Shown piece after piece: positions 62,626 to 64,000 of a DNA stretch of 64,000 bases. Origin of the DNA: Ochrobactrum vermis (lineage in GTDB: Bacteria > Pseudomonadota > Alphaproteobacteria > Rhizobiales > Rhizobiaceae); the NCBI RefSeq assembly GCF_002975205.1, contig NZ_PCOC01000002.1, positions 1,801,501 through 1,865,500 on the forward strand. The letters are read 5' to 3'. The notes under the pieces are model-generated. The model was not told the origin of the DNA. It did no database searches and saw only the letters and a list, made by a program, of their open reading frames with translations. Each line of letters starts with the position of its first letter. Position 1 is the first letter of the stretch. Position numbers and translations under genes: made by a program.

Positions 62626-64000
62626 TTATCTTGAGCCAGGGAACAGCAAATCGACAAATCTGGCGGCAGTCGGTTGCGGCTCATGATTGGCAAGACCCGG
62701 ACGCTCATTGGCTTCAACGAAGATGTAGTCCGGCTTTCCGGGCTGCTTGACCATGAAGTCAATGCCCACGACCGGTATACCAATTGCTTGGGCAGCCTTG
62801 CAGGCAGCCTTGACCAGGTCTGCATGAACCGTGGCGGTCACGTCATGGATCGTGCCGCCCGTATGAAGATTGGCCGCCTTGCGCACGGTTATTTCGCGAC
62901 CGTCGTCCAGAACAGTGTCGAGTGACAGAGCTTGTTCTTCAAGACATCTCTTCGTTTCCGCATCGACAGGAATACGGCTCTCTCCACCGGTCGCCGCAGC
63001 GCGTCTGCGCGATTGTGTTTCAATAAGCTTGCGGATGGTTGACCTGCCGTCTCCTATCACGCGTGGCGGGCGGCGAACCGCAGCCGCGACAAGCTGGTAA
63101 TCGATGATAACGAGCCGAAGGTCTTCACCTTCAAAACATGCCTCCAGCAGCACACGGTCGCACACGCTTCGCGCCTGTTTGATCGCAGTGCGCAGATCCT
63201 TCATAGTCGAAATACCGACGGAAATCCCTCGTCCCTGTTCGCCTCGAGCCGGTTTCACAACCAGCTTGCCGTGACGTTTCAGAAAAGCGTCCAGCGCGTC
63301 ATCACTCGCCTCCGCGGCGATTTGGTCCGGCACCGTCAGCCCGGCTTTCTCAACGACACGGCGCGTCACGGCCTTGTCGTCGCAGATCGACATCGCTACG
63401 CCCGACGTCATTTCAGACAGGCTTTCGCGACAATGAACCGAGCGCCCGCCATAGGAGAGGCGGAAAAATCCGCCCTCGGCATCGGTCACATCAACCTGAA
63501 TGCCACGGCGCACCGCTTCATCGATGATGATCCGGGCATATGGATTGAGCGCATCGAAGGATTCCAGGTGCGAGGCGAAAAACTTCTCGTTAATTGCATT
63601 CTTGCGTTTGATCGCGAAAAGCGGAACACGGCGAAACTTCAATTTTTCGTAGAGCCGTATGGCGTTCTCATTGTCATGCAGAACCGAAAGATCGATATGG
63701 CTTAGACCGCGAGCCTGAAAATGTTCGGCAAGTTTTCGCACCAGTTTTTCGCCGATTCCCGGCTGCCGTGCTTGCGGATGAACGGCGAGGCACCAGAGCG
63801 AAGCACCACAATCAGGATCATCGAAAAGACGCTGATGATCGATACCCGTCACCGTGCCGACGACTTCACCTGTGGCATCGTCCTGTGCCACGAAATAGGT
63901 AACGGCCCGGTTGTCTCGGTCAGACGAGAAAAAGTCCGGTCGCAACTGAACCATGCCGCAGGCCGCATAGACGGCATTGATGCCTTCGGCATCCACTTCC
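62626..64000 (-). CDS. ngg: N-acetylglutaminylglutamine synthetase, partial
   Basis: At least 458 codons; the 5' end lies beyond the window (the frame is open to 64000, and position 63996 is GTG within it). N-terminal GNAT acetyltransferase-like domain (residues up to ~130: LWCLAVHPQARQPGIGEKLVRKLAEHFQARG) and C-terminal ATP-grasp (GKLVVKPARGEQGRGISVG; VVGIDFMVKQPGKPDYIFVEANERPG). The family makes the osmolyte precursor NAGGN with an asparagine-synthetase-type partner (asnO), presumably upstream outside the window. Confidence 0.88.
   Translation of the reverse strand, partial: EVDAEGINAVYAACGMVQLRPDFFSSDRDNRAVTYFVAQDDATGEVVGTVTGIDHQRLFDDPDCGASLWCLAVHPQARQPGIGEKLVRKLAEHFQARGLSHIDLSVLHDNENAIRLYEKLKFRRVPLFAIKRKNAINEKFFASHLESFDALNPYARIIIDEAVRRGIQVDVTDAEGGFFRLSYGGRSVHCRESLSEMTSGVAMSICDDKAVTRRVVEKAGLTVPDQIAAEASDDALDAFLKRHGKLVVKPARGEQGRGISVGISTMKDLRTAIKQARSVCDRVLLEACFEGEDLRLVIIDYQLVAAAVRRPPRVIGDGRSTIRKLIETQSRRRAAATGGESRIPVDAETKRCLEEQALSLDTVLDDGREITVRKAANLHTGGTIHDVTATVHADLVKAACKAAQAIGIPVVGIDFMVKQPGKPDYIFVEANERPGLANHEPQPTAARFVDLLFPGSR

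Overview
The window looks like a stretch of an alphaproteobacterial (Rhizobiales, Brucellaceae) chromosome, most likely Ochrobactrum / Brucella anthropi-like. Evidence: Brucella-type proteins (short HisG with HisZ, plant-type glutamate-cysteine ligase, DUF1127 protein), about 100-bp intergenic palindromic repeats with AGAGCG...CGCTCT ends that resemble Brucella Bru-RS elements, and groESL and minCDE on one replicon, which from memory fits the second chromosome of this group. Most of the window is ordinary housekeeping DNA with moderately high GC.

Layout. 1-5.8 kb: end of groES, groEL with a duplicated 3' end, a divergent HxlR regulator / FMN reductase pair, fumC and a DoxX protein. 5.8-11.1 kb: GFA protein, the overlapping hisS-hisZ-hisG operon, a LysE exporter and tag. 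11.4-20.7 kb: an L,D-transpeptidase, an aldo/keto reductase, the glycolate oxidase operon glcDEF with a divergent LysR gene, and a FadR-type regulator overlapping a metallophosphatase. 20.7-25.6 kb: an amidotransferase and a marR-FUSC-DUF1656-HlyD efflux operon. 25.7-34.9 kb: rsmE, gshA, a Tat/lipoprotein L,D-transpeptidase, xseA, a LysR gene next to a DUF1127 gene, tRNA-Gln, a TerC protein and a bestrophin-like membrane protein. 34.9-44.3 kb: a peptide-type ABC importer with an amidohydrolase, a RidA protein, a SelA-like PLP enzyme and an IclR regulator, probably one uptake-and-breakdown system. 44.5-50.6 kb: a DMT exporter, a small secreted protein, an FAD monooxygenase gene cut by an IS3-family element, and an ArgO/ArgP pair. 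50.6-53.2 kb: two tiny genes and minCDE, with two palindromic repeats between them.

53.4-64 kb is the most unusual part. An AT-rich, gene-poor interval holds two divergent arrays of three hairpins each. All six hairpins show a C-rich loop (CTCCTCCTCCC or very close to it), and the stem arms covary between the arrays. This is the signature of CcsR / cuckoo small RNAs. A terminated transcript unit with a GGAGGAGGG stretch lies between the arrays. Beyond them, a large membrane protein resembling a GT-C glycosyltransferase faces a tight operon: a HAD-UbiA fusion, a DprE1-like oxidase, an EmrE-like small membrane protein, an extended SDR and a class III aminotransferase. Together these suggest synthesis, flipping and transfer of a polyprenyl-phosphate pentose (arabinose-like) donor. 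The window ends inside an N-acetylglutaminylglutamine synthetase gene.
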